Shown: positions 35,497-44,494 of the stretch, in pieces
Position numbering within the stretch: the first letter of the stretch is position 1
How the letters are laid out: the number at the start of each line of letters is the position of its first letter
Virus record (IMG/VR): IMGVR_UViG_3300009181_000063
Coordinates: 1-64,000 of that record
Source: a virus
Direction: 5' to 3' (one strand)
Length of the DNA stretch: 64,000 nt
Program-made: the position numbers and the translations under genes
The notes under the pieces: model-generated
Told to the model about the DNA's origin: nothing
The model's database searches: none
What the model saw: the letters and a program-made list of their open reading frames with translations, nothing else

Positions 35497-36171
35497 TTAG
35501 AGCAGACTTTCTGCAATCTCTACCAATGATTGATGAGAATCCTCACGGATCTCAGTGCGCTCAAATGGTTTAAAAGCTGCAACAGCAAGTTCTGTCTCAG
35601 CCTCGTTAAGTCCCCAATCTTCTGTAAGATCACGAGCCTTTACTGGCATTAAGTTGTAAACAGTTTGCTGCTTTTGTCCTGTGCGACTTAGCGCCCAGTA
35701 GTTGCGGGTCAATGGACCAGCCTGTGAAAACTCACCCGCGTGCAAAGTCTTATACAAACGAGGTGTTGCAATTAGCATTTGACGCTGGTATGGCTTAGCA
35801 GTCAAATTAATAACAGTGAACGCACGCTTTACTTCTGGCTTGTCTTGAAGCTTTAAGCAAAGTGGGCAAGTATCACCTAAACACACATAAGAACGGCGAC
35901 CTTCGGTCTTGTCCTTTAAGAAGTGTTGGCGGTAGTTGGCAAATGGACCAGCAGTATCGATGAAACGAACTAACTGGAATGTTTCAGAATGCTTGTACTC
36001 AGTTGGGAACTCTGTCTGAACTGGAACAAGTTGTTCTGCTGCTTCCCAACCCGATTGGATTGAGGATGTTGTTGCTGATGTTGTTTGAGTTGGACGATCT
36101 TCTACTGAGAATGATTCGTCTATTACTTGTCCGTATGTCGATGCATCCGGTGTTGTTTGATTTACGCCCAT
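35497..36171 (-). CDS. Putative single-stranded DNA-binding protein
   Basis: The 224-residue product belongs to a family I recognise beside phage polymerase genes: YKHSETFQLVRFIDTAGPFA, a CLGDTCPLC zinc-type segment near residue 97, RAFTVINLTAKP, YWALSRTG and KARDLTEDWGL. The fold is plausibly OB-like with one zinc site, as in T4 gp32. ssDNA binding is inferred from context, not from a verified domain hit. Confidence 0.6.
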   Translation of the reverse strand: MGVNQTTPDASTYGQVIDESFSVEDRPTQTTSATTSSIQSGWEAAEQLVPVQTEFPTEYKHSETFQLVRFIDTAGPFANYRQHFLKDKTEGRRSYVCLGDTCPLCLKLQDKPEVKRAFTVINLTAKPYQRQMLIATPRLYKTLHAGEFSQAGPLTRNYWALSRTGQKQQTVYNLMPVKARDLTEDWGLNEAETELAVAAFKPFERTEIREDSHQSLVEIAESLL

Positions 36172-36207
36172 GGGCGGCTTTCTCCTTTTCGCAGTTGTAT
36201 GCAGTTA

Positions 36208-36660
36208 TTAAGCAGTTTCCTCAGCGAGGGATTGTTCCCAAGCTTTGGCTATTTCTTCAGTGACCTCTCGGTACTTTACCCAGTCTATACGCTTCACGTG
36301 TAAAACGCCAAACTTAGTAAAGATCATGATTGCGGATTCAATCATCGAGCGGCTATATAAGCGCCTTCCTTGCCGTTCCCGTCCCAACTTATCCGTTTTA
36401 GTCGGTAAGCGGTAAGGCGATGTTGGTAGGTGCCCTTCGTTCATCCATAGTTTAAGTGTCACAACTGGTCGACCCAGTGCTTGACTTAAAGAGCCTATGC
36501 TGAACAAATCTATTTCTTTCCCATTTGGAAGTAAAGTTGATCGTGGGTGTTTATCCCAATTTGATTCTTTAACTTCTTTAACTTCTGGCTCGCGACGTTT
36601 GCGTTTGCTATTAGGGTAAAACAAATCCCCAAACGTCTGATCGATAAAATCTTCTGTCAT
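36208..36660 (-). CDS. MerR-like DNA-binding protein
   Basis: The 150-residue product has FSIGSLSQALGRPVVTLKLW at about 52-71, then MNEGHLPTSPYRLPT and GRRLYSRSMIESAIM, the winged helix-turn-helix plus wing of MerR/excisionase-type proteins. There is no effector domain. A regulator or origin-binding protein. It overlaps the upstream gene by ATGA. Confidence 0.75.
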   Translation of the reverse strand: MTEDFIDQTFGDLFYPNSKRKRREPEVKEVKESNWDKHPRSTLLPNGKEIDLFSIGSLSQALGRPVVTLKLWMNEGHLPTSPYRLPTKTDKLGRERQGRRLYSRSMIESAIMIFTKFGVLHVKRIDWVKYREVTEEIAKAWEQSLAEETA

Positions 36661-37046
36661 AGTACGAAAGCGTAAGAAACCTTTGCTGGGAACATTGAGT
36701 CAATATCTTCTTCTGACAATTGACCTTTGTAAAACGCAGCCATGATTGCGTCTTCACTAACCGTTGGGATCATGATGATGCAGTCATCTTTAATGCCACG
36801 TTCTACAAGCAACGTGTCTGCAACATCCATGTTAAGTGTTTTAGAAACTCGACGTTGGTTTGTAACCTTAATGTCTTCGTCAAGTTCTAATGTGATGTGG
36901 CCTCGGCCATCTGTTTCGCCAAGTTCTTTAACCGCGTCGTTTAAGCGATCTTTAATTTCTTTTTGGCGCTCTTCTAAAAACTTAATTTGCTTCTTAAGTT
37001 CTAGGTATTGCTTAGCTTCATTTGTAAGCTGTTTGATGTCTGACAT
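36657..37046 (-). CDS. Coiled-coil hypothetical protein
   Basis: The 129-residue product has a helical N-terminus (LELKKQIKFLEERQKEIKDR) and a beta-rich middle (GHITLELDEDIKVTNQRRVS). Conserved near replication genes in actinophages. It is the first gene behind the promoter at 37072-37099. Confidence 0.6.
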   Translation of the reverse strand: MSDIKQLTNEAKQYLELKKQIKFLEERQKEIKDRLNDAVKELGETDGRGHITLELDEDIKVTNQRRVSKTLNMDVADTLLVERGIKDDCIIMIPTVSEDAIMAAFYKGQLSEEDIDSMFPAKVSYAFVL

Positions 37047-37063
37047 TTGTATCCCCTTTGTTT

Positions 37064-37099
37064 GGTAGGAATCTATACCCTACCTGGGGGGACTGACAA
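37064..37099 (-). promoter_or_regulatory. Predicted promoter with an inverted repeat around the -10
   Basis: On the minus strand TTGTCA (37099-37094) and TATAGA (37077-37072) are 16 bases apart. GGTAGG and CCTACC (37064-37084) flank the -10 with nine bases between. Transcription would start about 19 bases before the ATG at 37046, with GGGGAT as ribosome site. The ribbon-helix-helix gene lies immediately upstream, so it may repress here. Confidence 0.55.
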
Positions 37100-37111
37100 A
37101 TTGAGGGAGCC

Positions 37112-37258
37112 TTACTCGGAGGCTTTGTACTCCTCAAGAGCCTTAATTATGACCGAGGTCACAGTTACGGACTCTCTGGCGGCTTTGCGCTGTACGGCAA
37201 GCCACAGGTCATCTGCCACCCGAATTGTGCGGGTTGGGGTCTTTGGTGCGTTAGGCAT
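37112..37258 (-). CDS. Ribbon-helix-helix DNA-binding protein
   Basis: The 48-residue product has a strand (TRTIRVADDLW) followed by two helices (LAVQRKAARES and VTSVIIKALEEYK), the Arc/CopG fold that binds operators as a dimer through the strand. It lies directly upstream of the promoter at 37072-37099, whose inverted repeat is a candidate target. Confidence 0.8.
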   Translation of the reverse strand: MPNAPKTPTRTIRVADDLWLAVQRKAARESVTVTSVIIKALEEYKASE

Positions 37259-37267
37259 CCGTCTAGT

Positions 37268-38860
37268 TTACACGGAGCTGTTAAGCAAAAACTGGTTCAA
37301 ACTAGACAAACTGAAGTCTATTCCACCCTCAGTATTTATGCCCTCGCCATCAATTACGGCGCTTGCTACGGCGTTTTTATGCTGAAGCATCTCGTGTTGA
37401 CGAACTTCTATTGATCCTCCTACAAGAAAGTCTTGAATAACAATGCTGGGCCATTTAGAAGAGGCACGCATTATTCGTCCATTGCGCTGTGTCGCCCCGC
37501 CAGACGACCAAGGTAAGTCGTAATTGACAAGAAGATTAGCAGCTGGGAGGTCAACACCATACCCACCAGCATCAGAACTAACGAGGACACGGACATTTGG
37601 GTCTGTGTTAAGGGCAATTTTATTTTCTTCTTTAGTCTTGGCATCTAGTTTCCCTGTGTATGTTCTAGTTCCGTATTGAATAAGGGCTTGAGAAATCATG
37701 TCTGTCATGTCTACATATGTGGCAAAGATAACCACTTTGTTTTCTTCTGATTGTTCTAAAAAATCTTTTACGTATTGAATAAGCGCTTCTAGTTTAGGGG
37801 ATTTATCAATACCTTCTAAATACCCAAACTCAACTAGTTCGTTTGCGTATGAAGAGCCTTCACCGGGAGTTGATAAGTATTTACGTGCGCTTGTTCTGAG
37901 TAGGTCTGGGTGGGAGCAAAGCATTTTAAGCGCCCCGACTTTAGACATAATTTTTCCACGCCACTCGTTCTCTTCGTAACTACCACTACCGTTCTGCACA
38001 CCGTAATGTGAAAAGATATTAAAGTTAGCCCCAAAAAGGGACTGAGCCTCTGCTAAGTCGTTTAATAAGTCTTTTCTAATTCGTTCGTATAACTTGGCAC
38101 TTCGTCTATCGAACGTGATGAGAAGCGGCTCACTATGGATGGAATCTGGTAGGTGAGGCGCAACATCTGGATCTTTTTGCGACTTTCTAACACTTGCTTC
38201 TTTAAGTTTTTCATGAAGAGTAGGCAAATTGCGATAACGCTGGACTCCACCAAAATTATTACGAACAATAAAAGCTTTATCAAATATATCAAACCTTCCT
38301 AGTACGGAGTCATCAACAAACTGCATAATGCTAAAGACCTCTTCTGGCTTCCCATTCTCTACTGGAGTTCCAGTAAGAGCAAATTTAAACGGAGCGTTAG
38401 CCATACGCTTCACCGCTTTAGATCGTTTTGACTTAAAAGATTTAATTGCTGTTGCTTCGTCAATAACAATAAAACCCCGTGGAAGTTTCTTTACTAAATC
38501 CCAATCGTTTACTACCTGCTCGTAGTTCATAATTACATAATCAACTTTTGTTTCACGCCAATTAAAAGCCTCTTCGTATTGCTCAAGACGTTGCTTAGGT
38601 GTTCCGTCAATAACAATAGATTTAGAGGTGCCGTCAGTAAACTTTTCGATCTGGTTGTGCCATTGGTATTTAAGTGATGAAAGGCAGATAACCATTCCCG
38701 GTTCTGTAATCTGACCTTCGTCCATAAGTTGTTCTACGGCAGCAATAGTCAGAACTGTTTTTCCTAAACCAAGATCGTAGGCAACTAATACCTTATGCCT
38801 GTCAACCATCTTGTTGACCGCCTCGGGTTGGTAAGGAAGTAGAGTCCCAGTAAAAGTCAT
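37268..38860 (-). CDS. SNF2-type DEAD-like helicase
   Basis: The 530-residue product has motif I DLGLGKT (29-35), motif Ia SSLKYQW, motif II IDEATAIKS (133-141), motif III ALTGTP, and in the second RecA domain VIFATYVDMTD, VRVLVSSDAGGYGVDLP and motif VI QRNGRIMRASS. This is the order of phage SNF2-family translocases acting on duplex DNA. It is part of the replication operon. Confidence 0.92.
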   Translation of the reverse strand: MTFTGTLLPYQPEAVNKMVDRHKVLVAYDLGLGKTVLTIAAVEQLMDEGQITEPGMVICLSSLKYQWHNQIEKFTDGTSKSIVIDGTPKQRLEQYEEAFNWRETKVDYVIMNYEQVVNDWDLVKKLPRGFIVIDEATAIKSFKSKRSKAVKRMANAPFKFALTGTPVENGKPEEVFSIMQFVDDSVLGRFDIFDKAFIVRNNFGGVQRYRNLPTLHEKLKEASVRKSQKDPDVAPHLPDSIHSEPLLITFDRRSAKLYERIRKDLLNDLAEAQSLFGANFNIFSHYGVQNGSGSYEENEWRGKIMSKVGALKMLCSHPDLLRTSARKYLSTPGEGSSYANELVEFGYLEGIDKSPKLEALIQYVKDFLEQSEENKVVIFATYVDMTDMISQALIQYGTRTYTGKLDAKTKEENKIALNTDPNVRVLVSSDAGGYGVDLPAANLLVNYDLPWSSGGATQRNGRIMRASSKWPSIVIQDFLVGGSIEVRQHEMLQHKNAVASAVIDGEGINTEGGIDFSLSSLNQFLLNSSV

Positions 38861-39408
38861 TAGTAAGACTGCATCCTAGTTCTAATTAAAAGTTCAAGGT
38901 CTTCTATAGACCCGTTATTAACAAATATTTGATCTACTTTATAGCCGTCTAGTTCGGATTCGGAAACATGTTCGTTAACCGGAGCTGTTCCTAATCGTTT
39001 TACACGCCAAATTTGTCCGCCAAACTCTTGAACCCATTGAGCTTCATTTTCAAACCTAACGTCAGAAACAACAACTTTGTCTTGTGGTGCAACGTCTGAC
39101 AAAGCTTGATAAATCCAAAAGGTGTCTCCAAACAATTTTCGTGCCTCTACTCCAACATCCTGTAAAAGTCTTCTAACTTCTGGATAATCAACTTTAACTT
39201 TGTCCCAACCATAAGAATCAACAAGATCTTGTAAACGGTAATTAATTACGTTGTCTTCGTAACCTTTAGGTATTAAAGGATCCATTCCATAAATAAGATC
39301 TCGAATAGGGTCGGCAAAAGCAATACGTCGGTAGCCATGTTTTTCAACAAGAATGTTGGCAACGGTATCTTTTCCTGATTGTGCGTACCCAGATAATCCA
39401 ATAATCAT
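38860..39408 (-). CDS. Deoxynucleoside monophosphate kinase
   Basis: The 182-residue product has P-loop GYAQSGKDT (7-15), FADPIRDL, VGVEARKLFGDTFWIYQAL and VVVSDVRFENEAQWVQEFGG, which match phage dNMP kinases (T4 gp1 type). It phosphorylates dNMPs for DNA synthesis and complements the reductase. Confidence 0.88.
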   Translation of the reverse strand: MIIGLSGYAQSGKDTVANILVEKHGYRRIAFADPIRDLIYGMDPLIPKGYEDNVINYRLQDLVDSYGWDKVKVDYPEVRRLLQDVGVEARKLFGDTFWIYQALSDVAPQDKVVVSDVRFENEAQWVQEFGGQIWRVKRLGTAPVNEHVSESELDGYKVDQIFVNNGSIEDLELLIRTRMQSY

Positions 39409-40352
39409 GACAGTGCCTTCTCCCCATGTAGAGCGTGCTTTGCGTTTTCAATTCCGTAGACTATCTCAGATTTACTCATAGCGCCAACATCCTTAACACT
39501 AGAGCGCTCAACCCAGTCAATCCCAGAGTAATCAAAGAACCAGCACTCAAACCACATGTCAATAGATTTTTTTAGAAAATCTTGAGAAGCTTGATGACCG
39601 GCCTCATCGTTATCCATTGCAACAATTACACGATCCGCACCCTTGATTACGTTTAATTGATCTTTAGATACCGCGGTTCCGTAAGTAGAAACTCCTCCTA
39701 GAACCCCTACAGAAGCCATACGAGCAACATCAAGAGGCGACTCAACAACTACCATCACTCCGCCCTTGTATTGCTGGTAACCAAACAACGAATGGCTTTT
39801 CTGAATACCGGCGGGATAATTTCTAAAGTAACGTCCCTTAGAGCCCTTCTCCTGCCAACCAAGTAATTTCCCAGTCATGTCACGGATAGGAAGAATCCAA
39901 CACTCTTTACGAGAGTCATACAAAATTCCATACAACGCAGCAGCCTCTGGCGTTATTCCACGGCTTTGTAAAAGCTCAACTGGTGGCGCTACATAAGCAG
40001 CAAGGTTAGCCTCTGTAATAGTAATTGAATTTTCAACTACTTTTGGTTTTGGATTAAGCGCTCGCTCTAAACGCATTGATAAGTCGCTGGTAGTTGTTTT
40101 AACCCACTCGTCAGCTTGCTCCATAGGGATACCGTTAACGTATGAAACAAGATACTGCAGTCCACCACGGAATCCGCATGAGAAACAGTTATGCGCCCCT
40201 GTGTCTGCGTTGATTGACCATGATGGGTTGTGATCTTCCTTGCCTGTTCTATCAAAGTGACCGGGGCATAAACCCTTTACCTCTGAACCACGAACACCAT
40301 AAGTTTCAATACCTAAACCTTTAAGAAAATCTTCCATCTCTTCTACTGTCAT
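39405..40352 (-). CDS. DnaG-type DNA primase
   Basis: The 315-residue product has a CHC2 zinc finger (C29, H32, C56, C59: CPGHFD...NCFSC) and a Toprim domain (VVVESPLDVARM and VIVAMDNDEAGHQAS). It is shorter than bacterial DnaG and lacks the helicase-binding domain. It lies directly beside the DnaB helicase. Confidence 0.9.
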   Translation of the reverse strand: MTVEEMEDFLKGLGIETYGVRGSEVKGLCPGHFDRTGKEDHNPSWSINADTGAHNCFSCGFRGGLQYLVSYVNGIPMEQADEWVKTTTSDLSMRLERALNPKPKVVENSITITEANLAAYVAPPVELLQSRGITPEAAALYGILYDSRKECWILPIRDMTGKLLGWQEKGSKGRYFRNYPAGIQKSHSLFGYQQYKGGVMVVVESPLDVARMASVGVLGGVSTYGTAVSKDQLNVIKGADRVIVAMDNDEAGHQASQDFLKKSIDMWFECWFFDYSGIDWVERSSVKDVGAMSKSEIVYGIENAKHALHGEKALS

Positions 40353-41590
40353 GCGTCTTCACCTGACATCTCACGGAAGGTACCTTCGTCCCAAGCCCAC
40401 GTTAAGAATGTAGAACCAGGTCCAGAGTTACGGCTTGCAAGAACACTGAGGATGCGAGTCTGGTCATCGCTTTCTTCTGGCTTTTCAAGACCGAACAATA
40501 CGTCAGCATCTTGGAAGAATGAAGATGAGTAACCGATTGAGTTAGCGGTCAGTTTACCTTTGCTCTTCTTCCAATCCAAGGACTGAGTTGTAATAATAAT
40601 TGGAATCTTAAAACTCTGAGCCAAACGCTTAAACCCACGGGTTAGATTAGTTAGGGCTTGCGGAGTGTTCTGCTCACCAGTCTGCTCGTCTGTCATCAAG
40701 TACATACCGTCAATAAAAAGAATGCTTGGACGATGTAACTGTAACTTAGCGGTAACGCCAGACAAAGTTGATCCTGATGAAGAGTCAACAAGCCAAAACT
40801 TTTCAGCATCATTACGCATTTTGTTAGTAACAAGTGTTTGGTATCTCGCCTCTTCGTCGGGGCGTAAAGTTCCAGTAATTAAACGCTGGTGTGAGATTCG
40901 AGCACGCATTGAGTCGTAGCGGTCTTCTTGCTCACGGTTGCTCATCTCAAACGAGTAGAACATAGGCATTACCTCAGACTGAGTATGCACGTTAATTGCA
41001 ACCTGCATAGCAACTGTTGACTTACCTGTCTTAGGTGTAGCGGTAATAACAATTAACTGTTCGTTCTGCAAACCATTAGTAACCTTGTCAATAGTTGGAA
41101 ACCCTGTTGGGTAACCAAGTAGACCGTTTGGAAGTAACTTGCGCTCTTGATAACGAGCCCAACGCCGGTCAAGTTCTTTGCCTTCGGTAATATCGATATC
41201 GTTGGTTTGACTAAACCCAGCTTCGTCCATTTTAAGAACGCCAGATTGAAGAACTTGAAGAGCGCCCTCATGATCCTGCTCACGGTCAATCTTCTCAATA
41301 GCATCACGAAGTATGTTGGCGGTGTAAACCTTGCGACGTGCTGAAGATAAAGAGTCAAGAAGATACCCAGTAGTGTCATTAACTGGAACTACTTCATAAG
41401 AGGGGTAGTTATCTTTAATAACATCAAGGCTTGGGCACTCACCATAACGTGCGTAGTGCTCACGTATGAATACCCAAATTTTTTTATCGTTATCATCTGA
41501 AAACCAAGATTGATTTACGTTGCGGTCAAATAACGGGGTTAGGTCTCTATCAGTAAGAGCCTTGCTTAATAATCTCTTCTCGTTGTTCAT
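40349..41590 (-). CDS. DnaB-like replicative helicase
   Basis: The 413-residue product has an N-terminal helical domain, Walker A TPKTGKST (185-192), FYSFEMSNREQEDR, SILFIDGMYLM, IIITTQSLDWKKSKG and an arginine-finger region ILSVLASRNSGPG, as in hexameric replicative helicases. It overlaps the primase by ATGA. Confidence 0.9.
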   Translation of the reverse strand: MNNEKRLLSKALTDRDLTPLFDRNVNQSWFSDDNDKKIWVFIREHYARYGECPSLDVIKDNYPSYEVVPVNDTTGYLLDSLSSARRKVYTANILRDAIEKIDREQDHEGALQVLQSGVLKMDEAGFSQTNDIDITEGKELDRRWARYQERKLLPNGLLGYPTGFPTIDKVTNGLQNEQLIVITATPKTGKSTVAMQVAINVHTQSEVMPMFYSFEMSNREQEDRYDSMRARISHQRLITGTLRPDEEARYQTLVTNKMRNDAEKFWLVDSSSGSTLSGVTAKLQLHRPSILFIDGMYLMTDEQTGEQNTPQALTNLTRGFKRLAQSFKIPIIITTQSLDWKKSKGKLTANSIGYSSSFFQDADVLFGLEKPEESDDQTRILSVLASRNSGPGSTFLTWAWDEGTFREMSGEDA

Positions 41591-41997
41591 AGCCGCGTTA
41601 AGTCCATTCCCCAGTGTCCGTATCTCATCAATCTATCAGGCCGATCTATGACCCCTAAAATCTCAGGTCTGTAAGGAAGTTGCTTAACTAAAAAGTCAAC
41701 CGACTCGTAAGCGTTGCAATGTCTAAACGGGTTAGTTCCGTACTTGTCTAACGTGTCTAAAACTTTTTGAAGTTCTTCTTGACTTAAATTAAAAGAAGCA
41801 AGCTCTACAACATATGGGGTTTGAACTGCCCATAAAAACAATTGACTAAGTACTTCTTTTTTAAATGAAACCTTTTTGCGTGTTTGCTTAAATATTTTGT
41901 ATTTCTTTGGCAGGTTTTCTGTTTCTAACAGTACAAACACATCCGTAGTAACAATAATCCGTTGCGGTATATCGTTACTAATATCCCCGAATTGCAT
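41587..41997 (-). CDS. Conserved hypothetical protein
   Basis: The 136-residue product has IIVTTDVFVLLETENLPKKY, TPYVVELASF and PYRPEILGVIDRPDRLMRYG followed by HWGMDL. The family occurs with phage helicase genes; a possible nuclease- or HAD-like fold cannot be confirmed. It overlaps the helicase by four bases. Confidence 0.6.
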   Translation of the reverse strand: MQFGDISNDIPQRIIVTTDVFVLLETENLPKKYKIFKQTRKKVSFKKEVLSQLFLWAVQTPYVVELASFNLSQEELQKVLDTLDKYGTNPFRHCNAYESVDFLVKQLPYRPEILGVIDRPDRLMRYGHWGMDLTRL

Positions 41998-42309
41998 TTA
42001 GAAAACTTCAATCTTGCCAAAAGCTAATATGAAGTCTCTGTAAGCCTCAATAGAGTGCTTTGCTTTCTCTGTGTCTTCATCTGTTGCGCGTTTAGATATC
42101 TCAAGCGGATAGGAGCCTCCGTTAGAGTTAATGCGTGCTTGAACAAAACGAGTGTGCTTGCAAGTAGTTCGACCCTTAAACCCAGCGCAAGTACATAGCA
42201 AGTCACCGTTTGGCTTTGTGCTTACTTCGTAAATGCTAGGGCCCGGTGTTTGAGTCGGACTTAAAAAAACCTGAAGCAACTTCGGTTGATCCATTAAACG
42301 TCCTCTCAT
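41998..42309 (-). CDS. SWIM-type zinc-finger protein
   Basis: The 103-residue product has LLCTCAGFKGRTTCKHTRFV, a CxC-xn-CxH SWIM finger that could bind DNA or protein. The first ATG gives an ATGA overlap with the helicase-loader gene; an ATG five codons later has a better ribosome site (AGAGGACG). Confidence 0.75.
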   Translation of the reverse strand: MRGRLMDQPKLLQVFLSPTQTPGPSIYEVSTKPNGDLLCTCAGFKGRTTCKHTRFVQARINSNGGSYPLEISKRATDEDTEKAKHSIEAYRDFILAFGKIEVF

Positions 42310-42986
42310 CTTCGTAGGTCTCCTTTAGTTGATTTTAAATCAATATTTAAAAATGCTTCGTGAGCAAAGCTAGCGGTAGCCTCACCGTAAAAGTCTTGCC
42401 ATTTCATAAGGGGAATATTAGAGGTAACAATAGTCGGAAGACCAGCATTAAATCTACTACGAAGGACATGGTGAAGAGTACTTTGATTCCAGCCACTAGC
42501 CATATTGTGCTCACGACCAACATCATCTAAAACCAAAACCTTTACATTACGACGGCTATCAGAGGACTCTCCCATAATGCCTTCATAAAGCATCTCTCTG
42601 CTTTCCTCAATCTGATCGCCCATGGTTTCACCTTTAAGATCGATAAGACTTGCGTAAGTAGTGAAGTAACAAGGACGCACATCGTTAAGTTCAAAAATGT
42701 CAAGGGAGGAAGTTCTCATCATGTTTTGAATTAGTGCTGCAACCAAAGTTGTTTTTCCATTACCGGGATCGCCATACAAAGCAACACCACGACCGCAGGT
42801 TCTCTTTCCTACTGCGTTAATAATCTTTCCGTCTTGAACTAAAGTTTCCCAACCCTGTAAAGCCTCAAGATATTTTTTATCAACAGAATTGCAGTCTGAG
42901 TATTCCCAACCTTGTAAATGCTTTGGTATACCAGCAGCCCTAATCCAGCTCTTGCGCCGAATCTTTAGCTCTTCAACATTAAACAT
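42306..42986 (-). CDS. DnaC/DnaA-type AAA ATPase, helicase loader
   Basis: The 226-residue product has Walker A GDPGNGKTT (72-80), Walker B KVLVLDDVGRE, sensor-like TIVTSNIPL and a short N-terminus typical of phage helicase loaders. It probably loads the DnaB helicase. It overlaps the winged-helix gene and the SWIM gene. Confidence 0.87.
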   Translation of the reverse strand: MFNVEELKIRRKSWIRAAGIPKHLQGWEYSDCNSVDKKYLEALQGWETLVQDGKIINAVGKRTCGRGVALYGDPGNGKTTLVAALIQNMMRTSSLDIFELNDVRPCYFTTYASLIDLKGETMGDQIEESREMLYEGIMGESSDSRRNVKVLVLDDVGREHNMASGWNQSTLHHVLRSRFNAGLPTIVTSNIPLMKWQDFYGEATASFAHEAFLNIDLKSTKGDLRR

Positions 42987-43875
42987 CTTCTCCCCTTAAA
43001 ATCCGTTGCGCTTTATCCCAAGCCTCTTCTGCCATAAGAACGTCTGCATCCGTGTTGACGGATAGTACGGCTCCCTTTACCAAACCCGGTAATCGGCTTA
43101 CGAACAATCGCCACAATACCTCGGCGTCTTTGTATTCGCTAATTGAGATTTGCCTAAAGAATAAATCCATAGCGGCTACCTCGGTAACACTATCAGTGCC
43201 TAAACGTTTTCTAGCAGAAGCAAGGGCTCCAGAGAATTTACTTTGAGTAACTGACCATGGCTGAATATTCCAGTAACTGTGAATCCGCTCAGCAAACTCA
43301 AAACACACGTCAGTGACAGACCACTCGGCAACTGGCATGGTGTGACGTTTTTGAAACCTGCTCACATGCGTTGTCATAGATTTTTTATCAAAATCAGACT
43401 TTCGCTTCTTTTCAGCGGCGGCACGACGCTTCTTCGGATCTTCGGAATCTTCGGAAGGTTCGGCGGTAGAGTCGAAAAATTCGTAACCCATCGTTTTATA
43501 CTCCTCGGTCTCTAAAACCAATCTCGACTTCGTCGAGAGATTTGGTTTACTTATAACAGTAGAATTAGTAATTCTGCTTATATGCTCATTACTGTAATCA
43601 GAAGTCACGTTATGTGACTCCACAACTTGAGACGGCACAATACCAAAAAATGCACGATTTGCTTTTTCAGTTAACACCGAAACAGTCATAATCTTGTTAC
43701 CGATTCGTTGCTGACTTGTGAGAATGTAGGAGTTATCCCTTAGTTCCTTCAAGCCACTCAACGCTGCCCTACGACCCACTCTAAAGTGATCCATCATAGT
43801 TTGGGCAGAGATGTTTAATGAGTGCTGATGAATTGCTAAAAGAAACCCGTAGGCTTTTGGAGATAGGTCTTTCAC
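42979..43875 (-). CDS. Winged-helix replication-initiator-like protein
   Basis: The 298-residue product has an N-terminal winged-helix stretch (SAQTMMDHFRVGRRAALSGL, KELRDNSYILTSQQRIGNKI), an acidic and Lys-rich linker (about 140-180) and a helical C-terminal domain with SYWNIQPWSVTQSKFSGALA. The layout and the place next to the loader gene suggest an origin-binding initiator (gpO/DnaD-like). Confidence 0.7.
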   Translation of the reverse strand: MKDLSPKAYGFLLAIHQHSLNISAQTMMDHFRVGRRAALSGLKELRDNSYILTSQQRIGNKIMTVSVLTEKANRAFFGIVPSQVVESHNVTSDYSNEHISRITNSTVISKPNLSTKSRLVLETEEYKTMGYEFFDSTAEPSEDSEDPKKRRAAAEKKRKSDFDKKSMTTHVSRFQKRHTMPVAEWSVTDVCFEFAERIHSYWNIQPWSVTQSKFSGALASARKRLGTDSVTEVAAMDLFFRQISISEYKDAEVLWRLFVSRLPGLVKGAVLSVNTDADVLMAEEAWDKAQRILRGEDV

Positions 43876-44441
43876 ACCACGCCAGCCTCTTTGAGCGCTT
43901 CCATAACCTTCTTGGTTATTAGCTCAGCAAGGTCAACCTTTACCTTAGGATCATTAGCCTTTACCTTAATCTCAGATTTTGGGATTTCCTCTGTAACGAC
44001 CTCCTGGGGCTCGTTCTCACGTTCTATGTGTGACAACTCAACCAGACCCATGCAAAGGTCGTAGGAGGGCACGGAAGCCTCTTGGAAGGCGTAAAAAGCA
44101 GCAGTCCCAAAGCCATCTTCCTCATCCCACAAAATGAACGCTTGAGTGTCCTCCCCACGAATCAGTTCGACTACAGCCGAGATTGGGTTTGAAGAGTTGT
44201 GAAGACTGGAGCTTCCAAGACTCATGATGACTGCGTTCTCTGGAGCTATGGCTATTGTTGGTATCTCAAGTTCTGCGGATACCTGATGCGCCCATATTTG
44301 CCCTTGACTTGGTCTATCTTGAAAAGGCAAAAGCAGTGTTACGTCTTTGCCGTTACCTCTGTAGTGATCTTCTAATAAAGCTTCTACGTTAACTCTTGTT
44401 GTTTCACCGTTACCGGCAATGACCAAAAATTTTGATCCCAT
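43872..44441 (-). CDS. Hypothetical protein heading the replication operon
   Basis: The 189-residue product has a Rossmann-like N-terminus (MGSKFLVIAGNGETTRVNVE), PFQDRPSQGQIWAHQVSAEL, AVIMSLGSSSL and an acidic DEEDG. The C-terminal 50 residues are a Lys/Glu helix. Conserved in actinophages; function unknown. It follows the promoter at 44466-44494. Confidence 0.6.
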   Translation of the reverse strand: MGSKFLVIAGNGETTRVNVEALLEDHYRGNGKDVTLLLPFQDRPSQGQIWAHQVSAELEIPTIAIAPENAVIMSLGSSSLHNSSNPISAVVELIRGEDTQAFILWDEEDGFGTAAFYAFQEASVPSYDLCMGLVELSHIERENEPQEVVTEEIPKSEIKVKANDPKVKVDLAELITKKVMEALKEAGVV

Positions 44442-44465
44442 GTAATCCCCCTGACTTGGAGGCAG

Positions 44466-44494
44466 ATACTACACAGGTCTGGGGAGTGCTACAA
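44466..44494 (-). promoter_or_regulatory. Predicted promoter of the replication operon
   Basis: On the minus strand TTGTAG (44494-44489) and TAGTAT (44471-44466) are 17 bases apart; transcription would start near 44459, about 18 bases before the ATG at 44441, with CAGGGGGAT as ribosome site. The same leader length and ribosome-site type are seen at the 37072-37099 promoter. Confidence 0.45.
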
